NCBI GenBank assembly: GCA_934352055.1 | Contig: CAKRJY010000012.1 | Span: 1-64,000 of the forward strand | Source of the DNA: an uncultured Lachnospiraceae bacterium | GTDB taxonomy: Bacteria; Bacillota; Clostridia; Lachnospirales; Lachnospiraceae | DNA: 64,000 bases | Direction of reading: 5' to 3' | Part shown: positions 41,543-50,655 of the stretch, piece by piece | Layout: each line of letters opens with the position of its first letter | How positions within the stretch are numbered: the stretch's first letter is position 1 | Program-made: the position numbers and the translations under genes | Notes under the pieces: generated by a model | Told to the model about the DNA's origin: nothing | Seen by the model: the letters and a program-made list of their open reading frames with translations, nothing else | Databases searched by the model: none

Positions 41543-43510
41543 ATGTCAAACAAAGGTAAGTATTACATTACAACCGCGATCGCATATACCTCAGGAAAAC
41601 CACATATTGGTAATACCTATGAGATTATTTTAGCGGATAGTATTGCACGTTTTAAAAGACAGGAAGGATATGATGTATTTTTCCAGACAGGATCCGATGA
41701 GCACGGACAGAAAATCGAATTAAAGGCAAAAGAAGCCGGCGTTACACCAAAGGAATTTGTAGATGGTGTATCTGCAGAAATCAAGCGTATCTGGGATCTG
41801 ATGAATACTTCTTATGATAAGTTTATCCGTACGACAGATGAAGATCATGAGACACAGGTAAAAAAGATTTTCAAGAAATTATACGATAAAGGTGATATCT
41901 ATAAGGGTGCTTATGAGGGATTGTATTGTACACCATGTGAATCTTTCTGGACAGAGTCTCAGTTGGATGAAAATGGATGCTGCCCGGACTGTGGCAGACC
42001 GGTACAGCCAGCGAAGGAAGAGGCTTATTTCTTTAAAATGAGCAAATATGCAGATCGTTTGATCGAGCATATTAATACACATCCGGAGTTTATTCAGCCA
42101 GTGTCTCGTAAGAACGAAATGATGAACAATTTCTTATTACCGGGATTGCAGGATCTTTGTGTATCCAGAACATCATTTAGCTGGGGAATTCCAGTGGACT
42201 TTGATCCAAAACATGTAACATATGTATGGCTCGATGCACTTACCAACTACATTACCGGTATCGGATATGATTGTGATGGTAATTCTTCAGATCTTTTCAA
42301 TAAGAACTGGCCGGCAGATTTACATTTGATTGGCAAAGACATCATTCGTTTCCATACAATTTATTGGCCAATTTTCTTGATGGCATTAGACCTTCCATTG
42401 CCAAAACAGGTATTTGGACATCCTTGGCTGATTCAAAGTGATGGAAAGATGAGTAAATCCAAGGGAAATGTACTATATGCGGATGAATTGGTAGATTTCT
42501 TTGGTGTTGATGCGGTGCGTTATTTTGTGCTGCATGAGATGCCTTATGATAATGATGGTGTGATTTCCTGGGAATTGCTTGTGGAACGCATGAATTCTGA
42601 TCTTGCAAATACACTTGGAAATCTGGTAAACAGAACCATTTCCATGAGTAATAAATATTTTGATGGTGTTGTCTGCGATAAGGGTGTGAGCGAACCGGTT
42701 GACGATGAATTAAAAGAAGTCGTTACATCAACCGTTTCCCGTGTTGAGGCAAAGATGGAAAATCTGCGTGTAGCGGATTCCATTACAGAAGTGTTTGCAC
42801 TCTTTAAACGTTGCAATAAATACATTGATGAGACAATGCCTTGGGTACTTGCAAAAGATGAGAATAAGCAGGATCGCCTGGCAACCGTACTTTATAATCT
42901 GGTAGAGAGTATTACCATTGGTGCTTCTTTGCTCAAGAGTTTTATGCCAGAAACAACAGAGCGCATTTTGGCACAGTTAAATGCAAAAGAAGTTCCATTT
43001 GAAGAATTATCAACATTTGGCCACTATGTAAGCGGTACAAAGGTAACAGAGCAGCCGGAGATTTTATTTGCACGATTAGATCTTGGCGAAGTTATGACAA
43101 AAGTAGCAGAATTGCATCCTCCAGTGGAAGAGCCACAGGAAGAAGCAGAAGATGATGCCGAAGTTATTGATATTGAACCAAAAGATGAAATTGGATTTGA
43201 TGATTTCATGAAATTGCAGTTCCAGGTAGGTGAGATTATCGCATGTGAGGAAGTGCCAAAATCTAAGAAATTACTCTGTTCACAGGTTCGTATTGGCAGC
43301 CAGACAAAACAGATTGTCTCAGGCATCAAAAAACATTACAGTGCAGAAGAGATGGTAGGTAAAAAGGTGATGGTTCTTGTAAACCTGAAACCAGCCAAAT
43401 TAGCAGGTGTACTTTCCGAAGGAATGCTTCTTTGTGCAGAAGATGCAGAGGGTAATTTGTCACTTATGACACCGGAAAAAGATATGCCGGCAGGAGCAGA
43501 AATCTGTTAA
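41543..43510 (+). CDS. metG: Methionyl-tRNA synthetase
   Basis: This class Ia synthetase of 655 residues has HIGN at 21-24, a zinc knuckle (CTPCESFW...CCPDCGRP), KMSKS at 302-306 and the anticodon-binding helical domain. A linker rich in Glu and Asp leads to a C-terminal Trbp111/EMAP-like tRNA-binding domain (FDDFMKLQFQVGEI, CSQVRIGSQTKQIVSGIK, LVNLKPAKLAGVLSEGM). It heads the metG-tatD-rsmA group. Confidence 0.97.
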   Translation: MSNKGKYYITTAIAYTSGKPHIGNTYEIILADSIARFKRQEGYDVFFQTGSDEHGQKIELKAKEAGVTPKEFVDGVSAEIKRIWDLMNTSYDKFIRTTDEDHETQVKKIFKKLYDKGDIYKGAYEGLYCTPCESFWTESQLDENGCCPDCGRPVQPAKEEAYFFKMSKYADRLIEHINTHPEFIQPVSRKNEMMNNFLLPGLQDLCVSRTSFSWGIPVDFDPKHVTYVWLDALTNYITGIGYDCDGNSSDLFNKNWPADLHLIGKDIIRFHTIYWPIFLMALDLPLPKQVFGHPWLIQSDGKMSKSKGNVLYADELVDFFGVDAVRYFVLHEMPYDNDGVISWELLVERMNSDLANTLGNLVNRTISMSNKYFDGVVCDKGVSEPVDDELKEVVTSTVSRVEAKMENLRVADSITEVFALFKRCNKYIDETMPWVLAKDENKQDRLATVLYNLVESITIGASLLKSFMPETTERILAQLNAKEVPFEELSTFGHYVSGTKVTEQPEILFARLDLGEVMTKVAELHPPVEEPQEEAEDDAEVIDIEPKDEIGFDDFMKLQFQVGEIIACEEVPKSKKLLCSQVRIGSQTKQIVSGIKKHYSAEEMVGKKVMVLVNLKPAKLAGVLSEGMLLCAEDAEGNLSLMTPEKDMPAGAEIC

Positions 43511-43532
43511 TCGAACATAATAATTATAACTT

Positions 43533-43561
43533 CAGGGTCAGGTCGTATCGGTCTGACCCTG
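43533..43561 (+). repeat. Hairpin between metG and tatD
   Basis: CAGGGTCAG (43533-43541) and CTGACCCTG (43553-43561) form a perfect 9-bp stem with an 11-base loop. No T run follows, so it is more likely a processing or stability element than a terminator. Confidence 0.6.
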
Positions 43562-43600
43562 CAAGTGTCTATAAGATTACTTTAATAAAGAGAGAAAAAT

Positions 43601-44386
43601 ATGATATTTGAAAGTCATGCACATTATGATGACAGGCAATTTGATGCGGATCGGGAAAAATTATTAGAAAATCTTCCATTTCAAAATGTGGGTGTAATTG
43701 TAAATGTAGGATCGGATATAAGATCTTCAAAGGAAAGTATAGCGTTAGCACATCAATATGATTATATTTATGCGGCGATAGGTGTACATCCGGATGAAGT
43801 GGAAGCTATGAAGGAAGCGGATATGGAAGAGCTTTCTCATATGGCAAAAGAAGATAAAGTAGTGGCAATCGGCGAGATTGGTCTGGATTATTTTCGAAAA
43901 GAGGGAAATGCTTATAAAGGCATCCAAAAAGAATGGTTTTGTCGTCAGCTAGATCTGGCAAAAGAAATAGAAAAGCCGGTCATCATTCATTCCAGAGATG
44001 CAGCAGAAGATACGATACAGATTCTGCGTGATTTCAGAAAAAAGAATCCACAGATAGAAAATCCAGGTGTGATTCATTGTTATTCGTATTCGCCGGAATT
44101 GGCAAAGGAATATGTTGCTATGGGATTTTATATCGGAATCGGCGGTGTTGTCACCTTTAAAAATGCTAAAAAACTGGTGGAAACGGTAGCGCAAATTCCA
44201 TTGGAGCGTATTTTGGTAGAGACAGACAGTCCATACCTTTGTCCGGAGCCAAATAGAGGCAAACGAAATGATTCATCACAAATCCGATATGTGATCGATC
44301 GCATAGCCGATATTCGTGGTATTGCACCGGAAGAAGTAGAGAAACAGACAGAAATGAATGCAAGAAAGATGTATCGTCTTTCATAA
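43601..44386 (+). CDS. tatD: TatD-family metal-dependent hydrolase/DNase
   Basis: The 261-residue TIM-barrel protein has the metal-ligand motif ESHAHYDDRQF (usual DTHCHL), AIGVHPDE, IGEIGLDYF, VIIHSRDA, VIHCYSYS and ERILVETDSPYLCPEPNRGKRN. It belongs to TatD/YabD exonucleases. The first motif has Glu-Ser-His instead of Asp-Ser/Thr-His, a conservative change. It is followed after 15 bases by rsmA. Confidence 0.94.
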   Translation: MIFESHAHYDDRQFDADREKLLENLPFQNVGVIVNVGSDIRSSKESIALAHQYDYIYAAIGVHPDEVEAMKEADMEELSHMAKEDKVVAIGEIGLDYFRKEGNAYKGIQKEWFCRQLDLAKEIEKPVIIHSRDAAEDTIQILRDFRKKNPQIENPGVIHCYSYSPELAKEYVAMGFYIGIGGVVTFKNAKKLVETVAQIPLERILVETDSPYLCPEPNRGKRNDSSQIRYVIDRIADIRGIAPEEVEKQTEMNARKMYRLS

Positions 44387-44401
44387 GAATTAGGAGAATA
44401 T

Positions 44402-45268
44402 ATGGCATATTTAGGAAACCCAGCATATACGATGGCTGTGCTTGAAAAACACGGTTTTCGTTTTCAAAAAAAATACGGGCAGAATTTTTTGATTGATACA
44501 CATATTCTGGAAAAAATCATCGATGCAGCAGAAATCACAAAGGATGATTTTGTGTTGGAGATTGGACCGGGTATCGGCACAATGACACAGTATTTGTGTG
44601 AGTCTGCAAGAGAAGTGGTGGCAGTAGAAATTGATACGAATTTGCTGCCTGTTTTAGATGATACCTTAAAAGATTACGATAACGTAACCGTTATTAACGA
44701 AGATATTTTAAAAGTAGATATTGCTTCACTTGCAAAAGAAAAAAATGATGGAAAGCCAATCAAGGTGGTGGCAAATTTACCATATTACATTACGACACCA
44801 ATAATTATGGGATTGTTTGAGAGTCACGTACCACTTGCTTCCATTACGATTATGGTACAAAAGGAAGTGGCAGATCGTATGCAGGTAGGACCGGGTACGA
44901 AGGAATATGGTGCACTTTCCCTCGCGGTGCAATATTTTGCAAAACCGGAAGTGGTATGTGTGGTGCCACCAACCTGTTTTGTACCACAGCCAAAAGTAGC
45001 CAGTTCTGTTATCCGACTGACCTGTCATGAGAAACCACCTGTTGAAATTACAGATGAAGGCTTTTTATTCCGTGTGATCCGGGCATCTTTTAACCAGAGA
45101 CGAAAAACGCTTGCAAATGGTCTTAATAATGCACCGACGATTCCGGTGAGTAAAGAAAACATTATAGAAACGATAGAAGAATTGGGATATCCAGCCTCTG
45201 TTCGTGGAGAAACTTTATCCCTAGAAGAATTTGCCCGTTTGAGCGAAGCACTGAAAAAGAAAGTGTAG
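44402..45268 (+). CDS. rsmA: 16S rRNA dimethyladenosine transferase RsmA
   Basis: RsmA (KsgA) dimethylates A1518 and A1519 near the 3' end of 16S rRNA. The 288 residues contain KKYGQNFLID, the SAM loop EIGPGIGTMTQ, VVANLPYYITTPIIM (NLPY catalytic motif), MVQKEVADR and FVPQPKVASSVIRL. The C-terminal RASFNQRRKTLANGL is also typical. The nuclease gene rnmV, often placed between tatD and ksgA in Firmicutes, is absent. Confidence 0.97.
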   Translation: MAYLGNPAYTMAVLEKHGFRFQKKYGQNFLIDTHILEKIIDAAEITKDDFVLEIGPGIGTMTQYLCESAREVVAVEIDTNLLPVLDDTLKDYDNVTVINEDILKVDIASLAKEKNDGKPIKVVANLPYYITTPIIMGLFESHVPLASITIMVQKEVADRMQVGPGTKEYGALSLAVQYFAKPEVVCVVPPTCFVPQPKVASSVIRLTCHEKPPVEITDEGFLFRVIRASFNQRRKTLANGLNNAPTIPVSKENIIETIEELGYPASVRGETLSLEEFARLSEALKKKV

Positions 45269-45320
45269 TAGTTGTATAATTTCTTTCATTTCAGCCATCC
45301 TATGAGTAGGAGGTAGTGGA

Positions 45321-46055
45321 ATGAAGAGACAGAATCAATATATAAAAAATCATCGTTTATCCTTTCAAATTGCCGGAATTATGCTTATTATTGCCACTGT
45401 TGGATTCACATTGATGTACTTTTATCAGAAGAATTTATTGCAGCGGGAAGAAGCAAAGCAGGAAATAACACCGAAAGAAGAGAGCGAAATGGCATCGCAT
45501 ACGGTGGAGCCAAAAAATAATACAGTAGATATGGAAGCGCTGGAAAAAGAACGCTATGAAGCAAGTATTATGGAAAACGGTATGGATAAAGCCGAACAGG
45601 ATGTTATGGATCAGGTAGCGCAGACATCAGCGATTACGCTGCATTTTCCGGAAGAACTTGCTTGGCCGGTAGAAGGAAAGGTTCTGATGAACTATAGTAT
45701 GGATCAAACGGTGTATTTTAAAACATTAAAGCAGTATCAATGCAATCCGGCATTGATCATTGCAGCAGAAGTAAATGATGAGGTTGTCAGTGCTGCAGCC
45801 GGAAAAATCACATCTATTATGAATGATGCAAAAACAGGAACGACCGTAACGATGGATCTTGGTGATGGTTATGAGGCTGTCTATGGACAGTTGAAAGAAA
45901 TTCCGGTTGCAACAGGAGAGTATGTTGCAGCAGGACAGCGCATAGGATATATCAGTGAACCATCAAAATACTATTCGGAAGAAGGAGCAAACCTGTATTT
46001 TGAATTGCGAAAGGATAAAACCCCTGTAAATCCGCAGGATTTTTTGCAACAATAA
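45321..46055 (+). CDS. Membrane-anchored LytM/M23-fold protein lacking metal ligands
   Basis: The 244-residue protein has one N-terminal transmembrane segment (about 15-35), a linker with heptad-like helix (40-105) and a C-terminal M23/LytM-fold domain. The HxxxD position reads NPALIIAAEVND (142-153) and the HxH position reads NLYFELR (224-230), so none of the zinc ligands is present. Topology and degeneracy resemble SpoIIQ of Bacillus, a scaffold in engulfment that binds SpoIIIAH, or other non-enzymatic LytM proteins. No spoIID or sporulation gene is adjacent here. AGGAGG precedes the start. Confidence 0.72.
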   Translation: MKRQNQYIKNHRLSFQIAGIMLIIATVGFTLMYFYQKNLLQREEAKQEITPKEESEMASHTVEPKNNTVDMEALEKERYEASIMENGMDKAEQDVMDQVAQTSAITLHFPEELAWPVEGKVLMNYSMDQTVYFKTLKQYQCNPALIIAAEVNDEVVSAAAGKITSIMNDAKTGTTVTMDLGDGYEAVYGQLKEIPVATGEYVAAGQRIGYISEPSKYYSEEGANLYFELRKDKTPVNPQDFLQQ

Positions 46056-46104
46056 CAAAAAATCGGTAATAGCTTTTTCAAAATGACAGGTTTATAATGG
46101 GCGT

Positions 46105-47754
46105 ATGAATATTAGTCTTTATATGCAAGAAGTTCAAAACTGGATAAAAGAGATACAGTCTGACCGCGGCAGAGATCCAAAACGTCTTATGGAAAACTGC
46201 GATAAACTCGAGGAATATGGCCGTAAGATACACGATGATGCATTAATAGGTTTTGCCTGCTTTTCCAGGGGCGAGACCTATTATTTAATGAATGACACAA
46301 GAAATTTTTATGCTGAAATGTTAGCGTGTCTGCCAGCCATGGAAAAGATTAGCGAGTGGGGTTATGTTGTCATGGCAAATAATATGCTTGGCATCATGTC
46401 GATGAACCGGGGAAATGCACCTTATGCGATGGATTACTATCTGAAGGCACTTTCTTATTGCGAGAAGTATGGCTTGCCGCAATTGGAATGGATTGTGCAT
46501 ATGAATATGGGATGTCTGTATCAAAATATTCATGAATATCAAAAGGCACTCGATCATCTGGAAAGTGGATATCACTATATTATTGTAAATCAGATGATGC
46601 CGGGATACATACAACATTTGACAGCTGCATATTTGAATATGGCAAAAGCGTATCTGTGTATGGCAAAAGAGCAGAATGCTGCAGAAATGCTTACAACCGT
46701 TGCACATTACAATGACAAGATTGAAAAAGAATGCAAACCATATTTACAAAATGTAGAAAGCCTGGCGGTTTCCTGTTTTCAAGCGAGATATTATTATGAA
46801 AAAGGGCAGGAAGAAGCGCTGTCCAAGGAAATTCTACATATAGCAGATTATCTGAAACAGGATGTTCCGATCATGGATGTTTATGATGATCTGTATGAAT
46901 ATATGTGTATGTTGCTTGAAAGCAAGCGATATGATGATTTTAAATCATGTTACTTTGCCATTGAGGAGCTGACAAAACAGACCAATATTCGTAATTTAGA
47001 AAAAAGATTGCTTACCATGCTGATTCGCTATTATAAATCAATGGAAGATGAAGAACATTATCAAAAAGCAACGGTGGCATATTATGAGTTGTCTGAGGAA
47101 ATGGAAAAAGAGAATAGTGTGATGGTTGCCAGTATGATTCAGATGCGAAATTCCTTAAATAATCTGGTGCAGATTAACCGAGAAGTTGAGCAGGAAAATA
47201 TTGCTTTGCACCAGAAATCGGAGACAGATCCTCTGACCGGTCTTTATAATCGTTATAAGCTGAATGAATATGGTGAAGATGCATTTATACGTGCATGCGA
47301 CAAGCAGACACCACTTGCTATAGAGATTTTGGATATCGACTACTTCAAAGAATATAACGACAATTATGGTCATCAGGCTGGAGATGAAGTTCTTAAAATG
47401 ATTTCGCGTATACTTTTACAGATGCAAAAGCATGGAAATGTTTTTTGTTCCCGTTATGGTGGCGACGAATTTGTTCTTATTTATTCCGATATGCCAGAAG
47501 AAGAGACGTATCAATGGTCAGAACAACTCAAACAAATGATTATGCAGCAGGCGATAGAACATAAGCATTCGAAAGCGGCAGATATCATTACCATATCACA
47601 AGGTATTTGCTGGGGAATTCCGACGAAAGAAAATAAAGTCTGGGATTTTTTACATGCGGCAGATGTATTACTTTATGAAGTGAAAAAAGTATCGCGCAAC
47701 AGTATTCGTTTGGGATATTTAAATGGAGCTGAGGGGTTGGAAACGCATGAGTGA
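46105..47754 (+). CDS. Diguanylate cyclase with TPR-like sensor domain
   Basis: The 549-residue soluble protein has about 330 residues of TPR-like helical repeats (for example YAMDYYLKALSYCEKYGL and HMNMGCLYQNIHEYQKALDH). A coiled-coil linker (about 345-372) and a GGDEF domain follow (SETDPLTGLYNRYKL, DIDYFKEYNDNYGHQAGDE, GGDEF at 452-456). The active-site motif is intact, so synthesis of cyclic di-GMP is expected. The RxxD inhibitory site is absent. No clear ribosome site lies before ATG46105; TATAAT ends 6 bases before it, so the transcript may be leaderless. The stop overlaps the next gene. Confidence 0.9.
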   Translation: MNISLYMQEVQNWIKEIQSDRGRDPKRLMENCDKLEEYGRKIHDDALIGFACFSRGETYYLMNDTRNFYAEMLACLPAMEKISEWGYVVMANNMLGIMSMNRGNAPYAMDYYLKALSYCEKYGLPQLEWIVHMNMGCLYQNIHEYQKALDHLESGYHYIIVNQMMPGYIQHLTAAYLNMAKAYLCMAKEQNAAEMLTTVAHYNDKIEKECKPYLQNVESLAVSCFQARYYYEKGQEEALSKEILHIADYLKQDVPIMDVYDDLYEYMCMLLESKRYDDFKSCYFAIEELTKQTNIRNLEKRLLTMLIRYYKSMEDEEHYQKATVAYYELSEEMEKENSVMVASMIQMRNSLNNLVQINREVEQENIALHQKSETDPLTGLYNRYKLNEYGEDAFIRACDKQTPLAIEILDIDYFKEYNDNYGHQAGDEVLKMISRILLQMQKHGNVFCSRYGGDEFVLIYSDMPEEETYQWSEQLKQMIMQQAIEHKHSKAADIITISQGICWGIPTKENKVWDFLHAADVLLYEVKKVSRNSIRLGYLNGAEGLETHE

Positions 47755-48016
47755 GAAGAAATACTACACCTATATACTCCGTTGCGGTGACGATACTCTA
47801 TATACGGGATTTACAACAGATTTAGAACACCGCCTGCAGACACATAATGCGGGAAAGGGTGCTAAATATACAAAGGCAAGGCTTCCGGTGGAGATAATCT
47901 ATCATGAGGAATATCCAACGAAAGAAGAAGCAATGCGCAGAGAAGCGGCGATTAAGAAACTAACGCGAAAGCAGAAAATAGAATTGATCAAAAATCGCAC
48001 GAAAACGAAAGGATAA
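47747..48016 (+). CDS. GIY-YIG nuclease-superfamily protein
   Basis: This 89-residue protein is a single GIY-YIG domain of the YhbQ/UPF0213 type: YYTYILRCGDDTLYTGFTT, the basic HRLQTHNAGKGAKYTKAR, PVEIIYHEEYPTKEEAMRRE and KKLTRKQKIELI. The start at 47747 follows GAGGGG and overlaps the cyclase stop by 8 bases. Physiological role is not settled for this family. Confidence 0.93.
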   Translation: MSEKKYYTYILRCGDDTLYTGFTTDLEHRLQTHNAGKGAKYTKARLPVEIIYHEEYPTKEEAMRREAAIKKLTRKQKIELIKNRTKTKG

Positions 48017-48020
48017 AGGC

Positions 48021-50159
48021 ATGAAGACGATCAAAAAAATCTTCTTTACAGATGTAAAAAATCTGGCAAAAAATCTGTTTGCCTTGATTATTGCCATTGG
48101 TGTATGTTTTTTACCGGCACTTTATGCATGGTTTAATATTTATTCCAACTGGGATCCTTATGGCAATACAGGAAATTTGCAGTTAGCTGCAGTTAATCTG
48201 GATCAGGGATATACAGATGAAAATGGGGAGTTTAAGAATACCGGTGAGGATATCATGGATGAATTGGCAGGTAACGATAAAGTAGACTGGCAATTTGTTG
48301 ATTCTGCAGATGAAGCAATCGAGGGTGTAGAATCCGGTAAATATTATGCGGCACTTGTAGTACAAAACAATTTTACATATAACATGTACAATATGTTCGT
48401 AAATACGACGGAAGAACCGACGTTAATTTTCTACCAGAATCAGAAAAAGAATCCGGTAGCAAATAAGATTTCCGATACGATTGTAACGACCGTGCAGAGC
48501 AATATCAATGAAGAATTTGTTAAAGTCATGACCAAAACAATCTTTGAAGATGTCAATGATATGTATGATGACATTGAAGAAGAAGGTGGCGTGGAGGCGT
48601 TTATTGATAAGCTGGATAACCTGAATAATAATCTTATTGATTATCAGAAAACGATTGATAATGTCATTAAGGGAAATGCTGTATTATCCTCAAATATTGC
48701 AAATGCAACAGATGACGTAGAAGATTTAGAGAGCAGGACAAAGAATTCCGCAGGAAGCTTGTCGGAAGCAGGTGGTTCTTTACAGCAGAGTCAGAATACA
48801 CTTAATGCATATAAGGATCAGATGAACCTGACGATTGATACGATGCTGACCATGTTAAATACGATGGAAAATCAGCTGAAGCAGGCACAACTTAGTGGCG
48901 ATATCGATCAGATGGCAGACGTCTGTGAACAGACGTTAAAGGATACCAAACAGCTGAATAAAGACATTACAGCGATCAGTCAATCGATAGCGGATCAAAA
49001 TAATAACCAGGATGTTGTTGATACATTGCAGCAGTTATCAGACGCAGTGGATGCCTTACAAAAGATTTTGGAGAAGGCAAATATCGATGGGCAATATGAT
49101 AGTGTATCACAGCAGATCAAAGATGCAGAAGCATCTATGATTTCTGATATTGATAAAGCAATTGCAAATATTACATCCACAAGAAATACCATCAATAACC
49201 AATTGGTACCGCAGCTCAATACATGTGTTGACAATTTAGAGGATGTTATTGGAAATGCGAGCACAATCATGAATAACATGAGTGGTGTATTAAATTCCAT
49301 GGGAAGTGTATTTGGATCATTGCAAACAACACTGTCAACTTCAGATAAGAGTCTTGAGAAGACAAAAGAAGCATTATCTAAGATCAGTGATAAATTGACA
49401 AAAGCAATTGATAAGGCAAGAAGTGTACAGGAGGATGAACGTGTAGAAGCATTGGTGGATACGTTGACGGGTGATCCGGATATGTATGGTGAATTTTTCT
49501 CAGAACCGGTGGAAATCGAATCCGTTGCCGTTTATCCAATCGAGAACTATGGTTCTGCCGTTGCACCGTTTTATACCGTACTATCCGTATGGGTAGGTGT
49601 TATTATCATGGCAGCAATCATCAAGGTAAAAGTAACAAAATCAAAATATCCGGACGCAACACCGACGCAGTTATTCTTTGGAAGAAGCCTCTTCTTTATT
49701 GCTATGGGGCAGGTACAGACATTGATTACGGTGTTAGGTGATTTGTTTATCTTAAAGATACAGTGTGTACATCCATTTTTATTCTGGGTGGTTGGTGCGC
49801 TTACAAGTCTGACATTTACACTTTTGATATATGCACTTGTGTATTCTTTCGGTGATGTTGGAAAAGCGATAGCAGTCGTTGTACTTGTACTTCAGATTGC
49901 GGGAAGTAGTGGAACCTATCCAATTGAGCTTTTACCGGAATTTTTCCAGAAAGTTTATATTTTCTTCCCATTCCCATACGCAATCAATGCGATGCGAGAA
50001 TGTATTTGTGGCTTGTACGAAGCGGATATTGTCATTTATCTGCTTAAGTTATTAACTTTCCTTGTAGTAGGTCTGGTCGTTGGACTTTGGATCCGTATTC
50101 CATTTGAAGGACTGAATCATTATATGGAAAAACGTATGGAAGATACGGAAATGATGTAA
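48021..50159 (+). CDS. YhgE/Pip-family membrane protein, copy 1
   Basis: The 712-residue protein has one N-terminal membrane segment (about 18-38, ending YAWFNIYSNWDPYGN, the family hallmark). A large extracytoplasmic region follows with long predicted coiled coils (about 190-480), then five C-terminal ABC-2-like membrane segments with PIELLPEFFQKVYIFFPFPY. This is the YhgE/phage infection protein layout, related to EsaA of type VII secretion. The family role is unclear; a part in export or surface-complex assembly is inference. It starts 4 bases after the GIY-YIG gene with AAAGGATAAAGG. Confidence 0.92.
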   Translation: MKTIKKIFFTDVKNLAKNLFALIIAIGVCFLPALYAWFNIYSNWDPYGNTGNLQLAAVNLDQGYTDENGEFKNTGEDIMDELAGNDKVDWQFVDSADEAIEGVESGKYYAALVVQNNFTYNMYNMFVNTTEEPTLIFYQNQKKNPVANKISDTIVTTVQSNINEEFVKVMTKTIFEDVNDMYDDIEEEGGVEAFIDKLDNLNNNLIDYQKTIDNVIKGNAVLSSNIANATDDVEDLESRTKNSAGSLSEAGGSLQQSQNTLNAYKDQMNLTIDTMLTMLNTMENQLKQAQLSGDIDQMADVCEQTLKDTKQLNKDITAISQSIADQNNNQDVVDTLQQLSDAVDALQKILEKANIDGQYDSVSQQIKDAEASMISDIDKAIANITSTRNTINNQLVPQLNTCVDNLEDVIGNASTIMNNMSGVLNSMGSVFGSLQTTLSTSDKSLEKTKEALSKISDKLTKAIDKARSVQEDERVEALVDTLTGDPDMYGEFFSEPVEIESVAVYPIENYGSAVAPFYTVLSVWVGVIIMAAIIKVKVTKSKYPDATPTQLFFGRSLFFIAMGQVQTLITVLGDLFILKIQCVHPFLFWVVGALTSLTFTLLIYALVYSFGDVGKAIAVVVLVLQIAGSSGTYPIELLPEFFQKVYIFFPFPYAINAMRECICGLYEADIVIYLLKLLTFLVVGLVVGLWIRIPFEGLNHYMEKRMEDTEMM

Positions 50160-50171
50160 GGAGGTATAACG

Positions 50172-50654
50172 GTGGCAGAGAAATACAAAGAGATGTATGA
50201 CAAGTTCATCAATTATGAACAAAATCTACATCAACAAAATCAAAAGAGAATACGAGTCGGATTAAAAATAAATATCATTTTGCCATTATTCTTTCTGATT
50301 CTGAGTTTTGCGATATCCGAAGGAAAACTGGTGTTTTTGCTTCTGTGGATTATCTCCTTATTTGGCATTGCAACCTATTTGATTTATGTAGAGTACAGTG
50401 ACTATAAGATGTTAGAGCAATTGAAAGAGCTTGGTGTGGATGAAGATGCACTTCGCGATGGTGTGAATTTGATTGGCGAAGGCGTGCAGCAGGCAGAGAG
50501 CAATATTACAGAAAAGCTGGACTACGCCGGTGACCTTATAGATGCCGAAAAACAAAAAATAGAAGCTGAGATAGCAGAACGTAAAGAACAATTAAAAGAA
50601 GCTGTCATTCAAAAAATCAGCGGAGATAATAAAAACGAAAAGGAGGACGAATAA
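50172..50654 (+). CDS. Small two-pass membrane protein with coiled coil
   Basis: I do not recognise a family. The 160-residue protein starts at GTG with AAGGAGG upstream. After a charged helix (1-30) come two membrane segments (about 34-49 and 54-74), then a long charged helix (about 85-155) with heptad-like spacing. It lies between two YhgE genes, 12 bases after one and 1 base before the next, so it is almost certainly co-translated and may be a partner subunit of that pair. Confidence 0.75.
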   Translation: MAEKYKEMYDKFINYEQNLHQQNQKRIRVGLKINIILPLFFLILSFAISEGKLVFLLLWIISLFGIATYLIYVEYSDYKMLEQLKELGVDEDALRDGVNLIGEGVQQAESNITEKLDYAGDLIDAEKQKIEAEIAERKEQLKEAVIQKISGDNKNEKEDE

Positions 50655-50655
50655 G

